From positions 21,654,001-21,718,000 of the forward strand of contig NC_065575.1 in the NCBI RefSeq assembly GCF_937616625.2: DNA of 64,000 nucleotides, read 5' to 3'. This stretch comes from Mercurialis annua (Eukaryota; Streptophyta; Magnoliopsida; Malpighiales; Euphorbiaceae). A program made the position numbers and the translations under genes. The notes beneath the pieces are model-generated. The model was not told the origin of the DNA and did no database searches. It worked only from the letters and a program-made list of their open reading frames with translations. Positions within the stretch are counted from its first letter, which is position 1. Each line of letters begins with the position of its first letter. Positions 45,605 through 57,545 of this stretch are shown piece by piece.

Positions 45605-46123
45605 CATTTAAAACGTTACGAAACCAATCTATACGTTTAAAACATTACGAAACAAATCCTAACGTTCACCTTTTTAGCGATTTAAGCCAAACGTTTAAAA
45701 CGTTACGAAACAAATCCTAAACCTTTTTAGCGATTAAAAGTCAAACGTTTAAAACGTTATGAATAAAATCCTAAAGTTTCACCTCTTTAGCGATTTAAGT
45801 CAAATGTTTTAAACGTTACGACTAACGCTTCACCTTTTTAGCGATTTAAGCCAAACATTAAAACGTTGTAAAAGCAATCCAAACGTTTAAGACGTTACAA
45901 AACAATTTGAAACATTTAAAACGTTACGAAATAAATCCTATCGTTCCACCTTTTTAGCGATTTAAGCCAAACTCTTAAAACGTTACTAAACAAATCCTAA
46001 TGTTTCACCATTTTAGGGATTTAAGCAAAACTTTTAAAATGTTACAAAACAAATCCTAACATTTCACCTTTTTAGCGATTTATTCCAAATGTTTGAAACG
46101 TTTCGAAACAAATCCAAATGTTT

Positions 46124-47795
46124 CAAGGGAATATTTCCATCATCTTCCTCGATATCGAAATCCAAAGATTTCGATCCAACAACAATATAGCAAACCCAGC
46201 TTATCCCCAATTGATACTATATCAAAACAGGGTCCGAACAAAAGTTCGACTCACAATCAAACCAAAAATCAGGTAATTACCATAACCGCATGAAATAAAT
46301 CATTCCATGTGCTACTTCGCACGAATAGATGAAACAAAACAATTAACTTAGTCCAACAGGTAAGAAAATTATAAAACGAAAATTAAAACAAAAAATATTA
46401 CGATTTTTACAACCCATAAATCACGTAAGCATGCCATTGAACAAAATTAACCCAATTATACTTTGAGACAAAATCAGGACATGCTACAACCAGCTTGAAT
46501 TTTCGTACCAAAATTATCTTATAACTATATCATCTTTTAAGAATGCGCTTTAAATTCATTTTGAAATTTAAACGTCAAATACGAAATTTTCCAAATTTTG
46601 TTGAGCCCCACGGTTAAAACAAAATCACTTTCTGCAAAAGTTTATTCTTATTAATCAATTGCTTTAAAATGGTACTCAAGTATGTCAAACCATAAAAATC
46701 ATGAAGCTAGGTGAGTCATTACAACTACCAAGCTCAACTCCTAAATTTGGGTGACCCAAGTCGAACCCAATACAACTGTTTATAAAACATAATCAAAACA
46801 TTTGTAAATCCAAAAACAATGTGAATAAAATTTCAATCCTTTTAAAAATTAAGAGGTCAACTTAACCCAACTGCTAAACGGCAATCTAAAATCTCAAGTG
46901 AGAAATCCTTAATCTCAAACATCTATTCCGCAAATCCCAAAAATTTAAAATGATGTCATGCTACAACATGATAAAATAAATTCAACGTTAAATTCTTAAA
47001 ACAGTGGCTCATCTTATAAAATATCATTTTGAAATCATCGCTTATTAACACCAGATCAAACATAATATTTCAAAATACAAGAATTTCTTTTTACTAGCAA
47101 CTCAACCAAAAATCAAACTTTTTAAGGATTTAAAATCAAACTTCTCTTATGATTTTGTGTCGAAACACAAATCAGATAAAACAATTTTCAATGAAAATCT
47201 TTAAATCAACATGTGGTCAAACAATGCATGACCATCAAAACACGTTTTAAGGTTTAACCCAAAATCCCTTTAATAGAAAAACAAGGCTAACGACCAACAT
47301 ACGATCACATTTAAAATCAACAATCGAGGCCGAAGTCAAGATGTACTTTATTAATAGGGAAGAAGCAATTCAACGCATCACGTAAAACAACTGTAATCAT
47401 ACCATATATTCTAAATTGTTTCAGGCATAAACGCCAAAATTAATCAAACAACACCATACCCAAGTATGAGTTTAGAAAACATCATCAACAAAATATTTCC
47501 CGAGAAATCAAAAGCAATTAAAATTACCCAAGTGAAATAACATCGACATTATAAAATGCAGCAAGTAACATCCAAGTGAAATTAATTGTCAGACATAGCA
47601 TCAATACCAAATAAAGACTGACAGACATCACCTATAGGATGTAGGCTGAAAGTTTGAAAACAAAAGATGACGTTTTAAAAGACATGACACGAAACCTATA
47701 TCCGCAGTAGTTCCTAAGACACGGGAATACTTAACAGAGTAAACACATATCATGCAAATGGCCTTGATTTGAAACCAAAGCTCTGATACCAAGTT
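46124..47795 (-). mobile_element. Element B: 5' internal region of a minus-strand long-LTR element
   Basis: It lies next to the PBS and LTR at 47780-47796 and so is the 5' part of an internal region, read leftward. It matches 62757-64000 over 1,245 bp with few differences. No ORF of note. It is cut at 46124 where satellite begins. Confidence 0.75.
47780..47791 (-). other. Primer binding site of element B
   Basis: The complement reads TGGTATCAGAGC, an exact match to the initiator tRNA-Met type site, four bases from the LTR end. Confidence 0.85.
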
Positions 47796-48884
47796 TGTCA
47801 CGACCCATTTTCATGAATCGCGACCGGCGCTAGGGTATGGGTATGGTTGTACCAAAACCCGTAGCAAGCCTTGCGGATAACCACTCAACATATAAACTTG
47901 CAAGAAAAACCACTGCTCGGGGGCAACCGAGACTCCAACCTAGTTCAGCAGTTTATATAAACAATAATAATTCAATAGAATAAATCTAATAAAAAGTATT
48001 AGAAAATTAAGACTTCTAGTTACTACTGCGGGTTAAGAAATAAAATCAGTTTAACGACTTTATTAAAAATAAAATAAAACCTCCGAGGAAATAAAGAATC
48101 GGAGACCAGCTAACTTGCTCAAATCATAACCCTGGAAAATTTGGGAAAACAACGGGGTCAGATTTACTGAGTAGAGTTTATATAACCATTTACATTTATT
48201 AAGTTAAAAACCTTTAAATACGTTTAATAAATGAATTTCATTATGGATTATCAATGAAACCCTAAACCACAATTCTAAATCCTTTGTCGTGTCGGTGAGA
48301 CGTATCTCAATAACCGATCCCTGACTACCACTTAATAAAATAGTGAGCCCATGAGACGTATCTTCCACCGGCGCCCTAACTAAGGTGAGACGTATCTCAA
48401 ACCTACCTCAATACCATAACCATTACCGGTGCGCACGCAGTCCCGATGATGCTCATCGAGTAGCACGTTCCAAATCCAATCCACAATGTCGAAAACAGTT
48501 CAAATGCTGTTTATACATATATACATACAAAATATAACATTTTCTTAATAAAGAGGTAAATAGAGATATAAACTCACAGCTTGCTATTCCCCGTGAAACT
48601 GACAAGCAATCTAACTCTGATTCGCCTCTGAAGTACGAACAGTCGACGGGTCTAAAAATAATAAAATCATAATTAAAAACAGACCCTAACTCTAAAGAAT
48701 ACTAGACACCACATAGGACTAGCACACACAACAACACGTCAACGTATAATCAAACACATAAGATTAAAACGTATTAAAACTATAACCCAAGTTATAGAAA
48801 TCAAACCATAAAAGTTATATATATTAAATTACAATTTGAGTAATTTATTTAACAATTTATTTAACCCAAGTTAAAATCCAGAAA
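47796..48884 (-). repeat. Element B LTR, part next to the PBS
   Basis: It begins (plus view) TGTCACGACCC and carries the GCGACCGGCGCTAGGG terminal block. It is interrupted at 48884 by the junction of the inverted segment. On reversing that segment it would run into the LTR at 50434-52092, so both may be halves of one LTR. Confidence 0.7.
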
Positions 48885-50190
48885 CAGAGTTCGAGATATC
48901 GCAATTATGATAAAGGAATAATGAGATCATAAATAACGTTTAAAATAAAACTAAACCCTAGAACTAAAAAGTGTTATATGTATTAAAGTATAAGGTGCAC
49001 GTCTAATCATTAAACAATTTGTCAGACGTGTCAGCGAATAGTGGGGTTAGTAGACGCGGACTAGCGAGAGCGTACTATCAGATCGACCACATCATTGCTT
49101 GGATAGCGGTCACTGTGAGTTGTACTTTTACTTTCATGTATTATATATTATAATTATTTTATATAAATATATATACTGTTTTCACGCATCGCATTATATA
49201 TAGTTGATTGAATGTTATATGTTCATTTAATTTCTATATACGAGAACTAGTATGCGATCCGAAGAAACTAGCTACCTATTGGGTGTCAATAGGCTGTGTG
49301 ATCACCAGTATCGAGTCAGTCTAGTATGTTTGCATTTGAGAAATGATTTGACACTGCTGGGAGCTGATGATGATTATGATATTTACAATTGGGTATATAA
49401 TTTGATACGAGTGAGTACTCGGCTACGGTGTAGTCCGTAGTCCCCGTATCTAGTGGCTGGGCCACCAGCGAGTTGGACTCGCGATTGATATTTACGATTG
49501 GGTTGAATGATAATGATTATTCGAGAAATGTGTCGCATGCTAGGATATTAGTTTCGTACGGATCAAATACATGTTTATATGTTTCAGATTATTATTTTCT
49601 TGAGATGCGATGCTATGTTTCTATATTAATACTGTTAGTAAATGTCAACTCACTCAGTATTTTCCCAAATACTGACCCCTCACCTTTGATGTCTTTTAGG
49701 TGCTTAGTTTGTGGACCTAGCTAGAGGCCAATTTTGAAGTCCAGAAGTCAGCTGTGTATGTATAGTTTCTGACTTCTGTGAATGCTGCAGTAGCGGTCCT
49801 GTGTCAACAGAATAGTAGCCTAGACAGCAATTCATTTTAATTGTATATAGTAACTGCTGTCATTGTTTTATATGCTTTTTGATAGGCTACGTGTTTGGTA
49901 TATGATCCACGGCCCCAGATGCCGGTGAGATGTTTTGAGACATTAACTGATGTATATAGTACCGGGAGGCTAGTTCGTACAGGGTATGGTAACTAGAGCC
50001 CGCGAGGTTTAAACAGTTAATGTAAATATTTTGTTATATGGATTATATACGTAATTGCTTCCGTTGTTTGATATTATTTGTTTATATTATTCGCGAAAAA
50101 TTATTAGTGATTTAAGGCTTGCTACGGGTTCCGGAGCTACCACTCCCGTTCCCTAGCGCCGGTTGCGGCTCAATATTTTGGGTCGTGACA
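48885..50190 (+). repeat. Displaced inner half of element 2's left LTR
   Basis: It matches the complement of about 57546-58798 closely and ends GGGTCGTGACA at 50190. The part of element 2's left LTR that is absent at 52534 is the part present here. Confidence 0.88.
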
Positions 50191-50433
50191 TTAAGCATGG
50201 AAATTCCTATGATTACAGTTTAGATTGGACTTGGTTGAGGAATGTTCTTAAAAGAAAGAGTTGTTATGCATAATTGTTATTATTGCTGTCTTTGATTACC
50301 TTGGGTATCTTTTTATGTGTTTTACGTTGGTTATGTGCATTTTCGTTCGGACAACATATAGTTTTATGATATATTATTGCACGGGTTATGTTGTATTAAA
50401 TTTGAGGAAGAATTTTATATAAGTTGGGGAGAA
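50191..50433 (+). other. 3' end of an internal region with polypurine tract
   Basis: It ends in a GTTGGGGAGAA tract before the LTR start TGTAATATCCC at 50434, preceded by a degenerate form of the AAATTCG/CGAATTT palindrome. Element 2 was inserted in this stretch (target CTTAA). Confidence 0.7.
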
Positions 50434-52092
50434 TGTAATATCCCGTGTTTTTCCGTCATGGTTTCGTTATGTTTCCGACTTAGTTTTGGATTGTTAATGG
50501 TGGACTTAGAAAGTGTGACACTTAATTTGGGGTTTGAGTTGTATCTTGTATGTGTCGCATATTTCGTGTGAGTTTTCTATGGCGATTTGATTTGTATTCG
50601 GTTTATAATCGATGATGTATTCGTATACCTTCTGAATCTTACATGTTTTGAGAAAACGTGCATATCTCCCGATTTAACCGTTGGATCGGGCTCATTTTTG
50701 GATATGTTGTGCCCAAGACAAAGTTGACGTTGGATCAAAAATTGAGGCGCGTTGGAGGGCGCGATGGGCCATCGTGCCTTGCAACACGCCCCATACGTTT
50801 TTTGTGCGCCTGGTGAAGGCGCGATGGGACGAACGCGCCTCGCATTGCGCCTCCCATCGCGCCTCACCTGCAATTTTGTGTATTGGGCTATAAATAGACC
50901 CCATAATTCGACCAAACTCTTTTTATTTTGTTTTGTGAAAACCCTAGCCGACTTTGGCGAAGCAAAAACTCTCAGGAATCATAATTTCATTTTCTCGTTT
51001 CATTCGTTCGATTCGGTAAGTATTCTCATCACTTTAATTCGTTTAATGTTCGATATCGTCGCGTGCCGTTATTAACTCGTAACTTCATTATTCTAGCATC
51101 GATCTGAATTGTTCTTCAACGATTCATCTGTACTCAGCGACCTCATTAATCCCTACGCATTGGTTTTGTTTTTGGTACGTAAAACTTATCCTTTTAAGTG
51201 CCGTTACGGTTCATCGCTTATGTAAATTGCTGTACATATGTGAGATGTTCTTATTTGCTGCCGTAGGATCTTATGTTTTAGGGCTATCTATGTCTTTCCT
51301 AGAATCATTATCTGAGGTTGAATTGCTCTTAATAACTTGGGTTTGGCCGTGTGTTTCGTTTGCCCTTACCGGTGTGATTTTCGGTCGTCTTCTAATTGTT
51401 TGGTTTGGGCTGTCATGCTTGGCTACTGTTAATCATAGTTTGTGCAATGATTCTCATAAGTTGAATAAGGTTTAAGGGGTGTTGCCTTGTTTTGTTTAAT
51501 AGGGTTTGTTTGATATTTTGATTAAACTCAAGTTGTGTTTACTGTAATACAATTTGGGCGTTGGAGGGAATTTTGAAGTCTATTAATTCATATTGAAAGA
51601 GATGGTCAAATGACCAAAGTGATCATTATATTGTTTTGGCTAAATCAATTGAATTCCCCTAGTTATTTACCTATTGATTTTACTTGATAATAACTTGAAC
51701 TCGTTTGATTTTAAATAGACAATTTGAATACGTTAAATATTTTATAACTTAAATTAATATAATTACTCGGGTAATTATATTTAATTTTAATTGAAATGTC
51801 AATTTGGCTAATTTGCAGTTTAGCCCCTAAACTTTCTAAAAGCTTATTCAAGATTAAGTTATATCTATTGGATAACTTTTGGATTTTGTTTGTAATTTAG
51901 TAAATTGAAAATGGGTAATTAAATTTGATTTCGAAAATCAAATTGGCTAAAGTACAATTTAGTCCCTACACTTTTATAAACCAAAAATGGTTAAGTTCTC
52001 TTTGTAACTTGGGTTACTTGGATTTAAAGATTTTGAATTCTATTTTTAAAATGGATAATTATTTTATTAAGTTTTTGAATTTGTAAACTCGG
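50434..52092 (+). repeat. LTR (family A) with palindromes, TATA box and donor-like site
   Basis: It starts TGTAATATCCCGTG after a polypurine tract. GC-rich inverted repeats (50745-50870, including the 13-bp pair AGGCGCGATGGGA / TCCCATCGCGCCT) precede TATAAATA (50889) and a CG|GTAAGT donor-like site (51016). The far end is not seen; it runs into a MITE and the inversion breakpoint. Confidence 0.7.
50889..50896 (+). promoter_or_regulatory. TATA box of LTR A
   Basis: TATAAATA within GGGCTATAAATAGACC, directly downstream of the inverted-repeat cluster. Confidence 0.65.
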
Positions 52093-52478
52093 CTTTATAA
52101 ATTTTAGGCCAAATGTTGTAAAAAGGCCAAACCTTTCACAAAAGTTTCACAAAAGTCCTGACCTTTCAATTTTGTCGATTTTAGCCAAAAACTGATTATT
52201 TGGTTTCACAAAAGTCCTGACCTTTCAATTTTGTCGATTTTGGCCAAAAATGAATTATTTGGTTTCACAAAAGTCACGACCTTTCAATATTTGACATGCC
52301 ACATAAGCGCCACATACGCGTCACATAGGCAAATTGAAATCAAATTGCAAGTTGGCCACAATTGAAACCAAATAATTTGTTTTTGGCCAAAATCGACAAA
52401 ATTGAAAGGTCAGGACTTTTGTGAAACTTTTATGAAAGGTTTGGCCTTTTTACGACATTTGGCCTAAATTTTATAAAG
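52093..52478. mobile_element. MITE with ~100-bp inverted repeats and internal tandem repeats
   Basis: The ends are inverted repeats (left TTTTAGGCCAAATGTTGTAA, right its near complement) extending about 100 bp. Inside the left arm a ~58-bp unit (CAAAAGTCCTGACCTTTCAA...) is repeated about three times. TTTATAAA occurs at both ends (52094-52101 and 52470-52477) and could be an 8-bp target duplication, but it is itself palindromic, so superfamily is left open. No ORF. Confidence 0.75.
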
Positions 52479-52533
52479 TTTTGGTTTGGGTTAGACTATG
52501 GTCGCCCAACAAGTGGGAAGAAGGTTGGTAGTT

Positions 52534-53400
52534 ACACCACGGGTGTGCGATCGCACACCACGTGTGATTCGCACGCAGTCCCGGAAACGTTGTTTCCGAG
52601 CTTCCTGTCGTGCTATCATTCGCCAAACACACCAAACACTTCATTTCCGACAAAACCCGTATTTTAGTTTTTCTAAAAACGCTAAAAACGATCCAAAATC
52701 ATTAAATTCTTAATTATAACTAAAACGGCTATATATTCGAATTTTCCACCAAATACCGAGATATTTACCTTGAAACGAAGCTCGGAATCAGTAGAGGATT
52801 GAATTCTGAAGAGATTTCCGCGAAAATCACTTGAATCGGACGTCGAACGGAGAAACGGCGGCGAAACGACGTAATCGGCGTGATTCTCTCGTCCTCTCTG
52901 GAATACTCTCTGCCTCTTCAATTCATATTTTCTTTCTTTATATTTCTTGGCTAAAGTGCCACTCTGGTCCTTGTTCTTTTTGTTTACTATCATTTATCCT
53001 TTAAACTTTTCTTTCCTACGATTTAGTCCATAGCTAAATCGATAAACTCTTTTATTACGACTTATACGTATTAATTATATCCTATAAATAATACAAAGTC
53101 CGATATTAACACTTTCCCGTCAAAATCCAATATTTCTATTTTCGACGCAAAGTGGCTAAATTACCACTTTGGTCCCTGTACCCTATTTGAGAATTTTCTT
53201 GACATTTTTCCTTTTAATTCCAATTCTAATTTTAGAATTGAAATATAACCTTAGTTTTCGCTTAATTGTTTTCCTTAAAACCGACCTACTAAAATTCATT
53301 TATCTCAATTTTTATCAATATCTTTCCGATTTCGCCACTCCGGCGAATCTAAACTGGACACGTGGTCCAATTAGATAATTAAATATTTTGGGGTATTACA
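52534..53400 (-). repeat. Element 2 3' LTR remnant
   Basis: Matches 59078-59946 of the other LTR and ends (plus view) GGGGTATTACA. It breaks off in the palindrome array, where one GTGTGCGATCGCACAC unit is left (about 52542-52559). Confidence 0.9.
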
Positions 53401-56039
53401 TTATTTCCCCCTTATAAAAATTCGTCCTCGAATTTTCATAAAACTTGTTGGGATCTTAATTTATCCTTACAATTTCCTTGATATTCATTGATACATTTGA
53501 TCGCAACCTTTCCTTTTACTAAATTCCTAGTTTTCCATGCACAGTTATAATTTCATTCTTGTTGCTAATCGATTAACTATTCAACTTTTAATAGTTGCTT
53601 GCTGTTACATCGTTGAGAATTCTCTTACTGGTACCTTCGTCTCATCTGTTATCTTTTCCGAGATAGAATGGTCCTTCGACGTATTTTTGATGTCATAGTC
53701 CTCACATCATTGCCACCTAGTTGTCACTAATCATAATCTAATGTTTCCTTGTTTCATCATTTCATTCTTAGTAGCCATAGGGTTGCTACTCGGCTCCTTT
53801 ATACGTGAATGGTCACGACGTGTTAATTTCATCTTAATGATGTACTTACTTTATGCATATTCCTATGAATATTTTCTCTCGTAATCATAAACTGCAGTTA
53901 TGATCTTTACTATCGTCCGTAATTATCACTTTCCTTTCTTAACTGGTTCTTGTCATTTCTCACTTCTTTCTATCATTGTTTGACACTTCATTCTTCATTA
54001 ACCAATCTTTCTCAACTTGCACTATGTTAAATACTTTCACTTTCTCTTAACGTAGCTAAACTTGATATATTTTTCACTATCTTCCATTTCTCTTTCCTTT
54101 GCTCCTTTAATCTATCGTGAACTTCACGTCGTTCTGTTGGTCGTGATCCTTCATCCTTTACTATTGTCTTAAACGTTTCATTTCACGTTATCGTATGGCT
54201 TGTACAGTTGCCTATGTTACTAATACTATTCGTATTCTTATCCTTTTCACTTCCCTCTCATTACCCTTTTGAGGTACGTCTCGAGTCTTTTATTGACTTT
54301 CCAGTCAAAGCTGTCTTACCTTTGCGTTACCGTTCCTTTTTCATGATGATCTCGTAAGAATCTTATATGTTTCTTTAACATTTAACTATTTCAAGAATCC
54401 TTATCGTTAGTTAGCCTTCGCTTAACTTCATCTTTACCTTTAATCTTTAACAGATTCAGTAGATCCTTAATAACTTATTTACTTTCTTTATCGTTATTCC
54501 TCCTTACTGTATAAACAACTTTCTCTTGTATCTTACACTTCTTCTTCTTACTCTCGAATAACTTCATAACTTTATCCTCATTCTACAAGGTATCATCTTA
54601 TCTTTACTTGCTGTATTTATTACATTTACTGATACGTACACCTATACGTGTGTCTTTTTCCTTATGTTAGAATTTTACAGCTTATCTTTTCTCTTTTCTA
54701 TTAACGCAACTTATAACTCTTAATGCTGATATTAGTAACTTTACTTAATATCAGTCATATAACATCATCATCTCTTTTGATCTATCTAATTTAAACTTTC
54801 ATGTCTCACAAAATAATCTTCTTTGTCACGTGTATCCCTTCTTCTTTCTACTCCTGTATCTTTAAACACTGATATTGATAACGCTATATCTCCTTTAAAT
54901 ATCACTTGATGTTCATCATTCATATTACCACCTCCTCATCCTTTATACTTTTAATCTCTTTCCTCCAATTATGACCTTGGATTGCTACTTCATCTTTTTC
55001 TACAAAAGAATAATCATTATATTTATCATTCTTATGTATTCGTTATGCTTCCTTCTTTTAACATGACTCTCTGTCATTTCATCCTTCGTTCTATCGTAAG
55101 GATAAATATTGTATTCTTAAGTATTGCCAGTGCATTGCAGCTTATCTGCGTATGCTCTCCGGCGATAATTTCCTTATTCACATTCTTCTTTAGCTCCACT
55201 AGCTTTGTTGCAATAATTATTAACAGGGCTTTATTCTGTTATTGAGGTTTCTTTTACAATTTTTATTCTTATTTAATAAGAATCTTTTATTCTTCGTCGC
55301 AGGGCTTTATATCCGAGTTTACTTACTGAACAAAATAAATTTAAAACTTCTTTTGGCTGCGCAGCTCTTTCTAAACCACTTTTCATAAATCATTTAAAAT
55401 TGTTAGTACAATTGTAGCTCAGAGTGATGACACCTCTCATCACCAAGGAGTTGCTCAAAATCGCATTTTCTTTATCATTTTAAAGATATGATGCATGATT
55501 TACATTTTGAAAATCATTTTCTTATGCATCCCTATCGTGATTATGCAATATCACATGCGATGTCTGAGCACAATTGTACTTTGAAAAATTATAAAAACTT
55601 TCAAAATTTTCATAAATTCGTAAGTTTACTCTAGATTACACGCTCTGCGACTATTAACGGCTTTCTTTATACTTATTGGGTATATTTCAAATTTTTGTAC
55701 TGCTGTCAAATTTTTGTATTGCTGTCATTTTCTGTCATTTACAGACTATTCCTCTGTCACTTCAATTCTTTCTTCATATCTTCAATATCTCAGTTAAATT
55801 CAAAATTCTCTATTGCTGTAATCACCATATCCACTTCTCCGACACTCTGTACCACGTCAGATACAAACGCAAGTGCCGATGTTCCACATCGATTTCCTTT
55901 TCTCGTAGTATATCTTTTCTTTACAACTTCTAGAACGTAATATAGGGATTACGTTCACTACAAATGTATTATGTAGTGTGTATTAATATATTATTGTTTT
56001 TGTGAGTTATGTTTATACGTTCTTTTATTAGGCGCGTGT
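53401..56039 (-). other. Non-coding 3' internal region of element 2
   Basis: Pyrimidine-rich on + (purine-rich on the coding strand), no pol domain. It holds the polypurine tract (53401-53412), the AAAATTCG/CGAATTTT hairpin (53417-53436), the GTGATGA/TCATCAC hairpin (55424-55443) and a GCTGCGCAGC palindrome near 55365. Confidence 0.7.
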
Positions 56040-57120
56040 TTAACTACAGTGCTTCCTATAGGTTCTCGCTTTCCGAGGTATTATTCTATAGGCGTATCCT
56101 ATTCTATCATGCAATGCAGTAATTATATAAACACAATAATGCAAACACATAAACACAATACTCAAAGCATATAAATCGCTAATACCTGGAGGTGGCTGAT
56201 GCGGAACGCTAGGTTCCCTAATAAATACGCCTGTGCGACGGCCCCTAACTGTTCTACCGGAGTTTCTTCCGCCTCTTTGTACAAAATAAGGGTTGGTTCT
56301 AATTCTGGAGGACGTACTGACGTAGTCTGGGTGGTACTCACGTCTAAAGTAAAAGGGTCGGATTGGATCGCCCGCCCATTCATGCTCTCTTTCAATCCTA
56401 CGGGCCATCGTAGTAAGTGTACTAAAATGTTCGTCCACGTGCTCGTACAGCTCATCAAACTGAGGTCCTAAACCCCTGACATACCTACGATTAATGGTTC
56501 TATTGTCTTCGCTCAGATCAGGGACTCCTTTAGCCATTCGCAGAAAATCAGTAGAGTATACTCCTGCAGTTAACATCCCTCTAGAAAAAGAACGCATCTG
56601 CCTCCTAACCTGGTTTAGGGCTATCTGCGCCTGACCGTTGGCTATGTCTGCGTCTTCCCTCAAATTGCGATATCTCCACACACTAGACCAGAAATAGTCA
56701 CCTCTGTACTCCTCGACGTCTAATTCATCTAACTGTTCTTCTTCTTCATATTCTTCTTCCTGAGGATCTTCCTCTTCTGCCTCCTCTTCTAATTCTTCCT
56801 CTAGATCCTCCTTAGGATCCTCCTCAGGGTCTTCTTCAGGATCCTCTTCCGGATCTTCCTCCGGTTCCTCTTCATCTTCTTCACTATACTCTATCTCCGG
56901 CGAATGTACTCTAGCTCTGTTTCCAGAAGAACTACCTATCTCCGATACAGACATAAAACCATTTTGATATATCTCTGGCGATGCTCTAGTATTTGCGTGG
57001 AATCCATTCTGATGGACCCCAGATGGTTCGCCTACTTCATTATGAAACCCGTTTTGAAATATAGGAGGCGCTTCCTCCCGTTCTTCCTCAGCGCGACTGA
57101 GCTCCGTTTTGCCCAGACAT
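56040..57120 (-). pseudogene. Acidic gag-like ORF of element 2, frameshifted near the start
   Basis: Homologue of the ORF at 22345-23349. The original ATG is at 57120, after the conserved acceptor-like TTTCTTTTCAG. A 2-bp loss near 57095 relative to element 1 breaks the frame after about ten codons. From Met at 56954 the frame is open for 304 codons: EEDPEEDPEEDPEE tract, NGQAQIALNQVRRQMRSFSR, TINRRYVRGLGPQFDELYEH and the RGGRNSGRTVRGRRTG tail, followed by a longer, unrelated-looking C-terminus that may be read-through of an intron. Most changes from element 1 in the central block are absent or mild, suggesting the protein mattered until recently. Confidence 0.8.
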
Positions 57121-57529
57121 GCTGAAAAGAAACAATTTCAAACATAAGCGACCATCTGAGTCCATTTCCACACGCAATTCCAATATCAACTATAAAATGC
57201 TGTAAACATTTAACACTTAATCCAGCCACACGTAATTTGCGATCAAATAATCACTTAACAATCTCAGCGCAAGTAATAAACACTTAACCAATTTCTATCT
57301 CTTAGTGTAAGCAACAAATACTTAGTTGCCTTAGTCGTCCGTATAAACAGATACTATAATAGTCCTGGTTCGCGCGCGTCATACTACATATTACCAATGC
57401 ATATATCACATAATAACAGACAACTACGGTCTGACTCTTGCTGCAGTAGTTCCTAGGTATACTACTGACAAAATACTTCCAGTCAAACAGACAATCAGAC
57501 AAATCTAGCAGTGGTAACTGGACCAAACT

Positions 57530-57541
57530 GCTCTGATACCA
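57530..57541 (-). other. Primer binding site of element 2
   Basis: The complement is TGGTATCAGAGC, an exact initiator tRNA-Met type site, four bases from the 5' LTR. Confidence 0.88.
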
Positions 57542-57545
57542 ACAT

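Larger units (their letters stand above)
39884..46123. repeat. Satellite array with ~1.7-kb higher-order repeats
   Basis: The same 59/29-bp units as the left block. From about 40200 they are organised in a higher-order repeat of ~1,737 and ~1,707 bp, shown by the spacing of three nearly identical protease inserts (41925, 43662, 45369) and by shared unit-specific variants. The second and third copies are almost identical, the first more diverged, which points to recent unequal exchange. Confidence 0.92.
48885..52533. other. Inverted segment
   Basis: It contains the missing half of element 2's left LTR (in + orientation), the flank of element 2's insertion site, another LTR and a MITE. Inverting it back puts the LTR halves in one orientation and gives CTTAA on both sides of element 2 (complement of 50191-50195; 59947-59951). 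About 280 bp of LTR between the two halves is missing. Breakpoints are good to within tens of bases. Confidence 0.85.

Noticed and set aside
55695..55940. Overlapping ORFs in 54982-55940 (+)
   Set aside because: Antisense to the non-coding part of element 2, pyrimidine-rich, with no domain and no counterpart in element 1.
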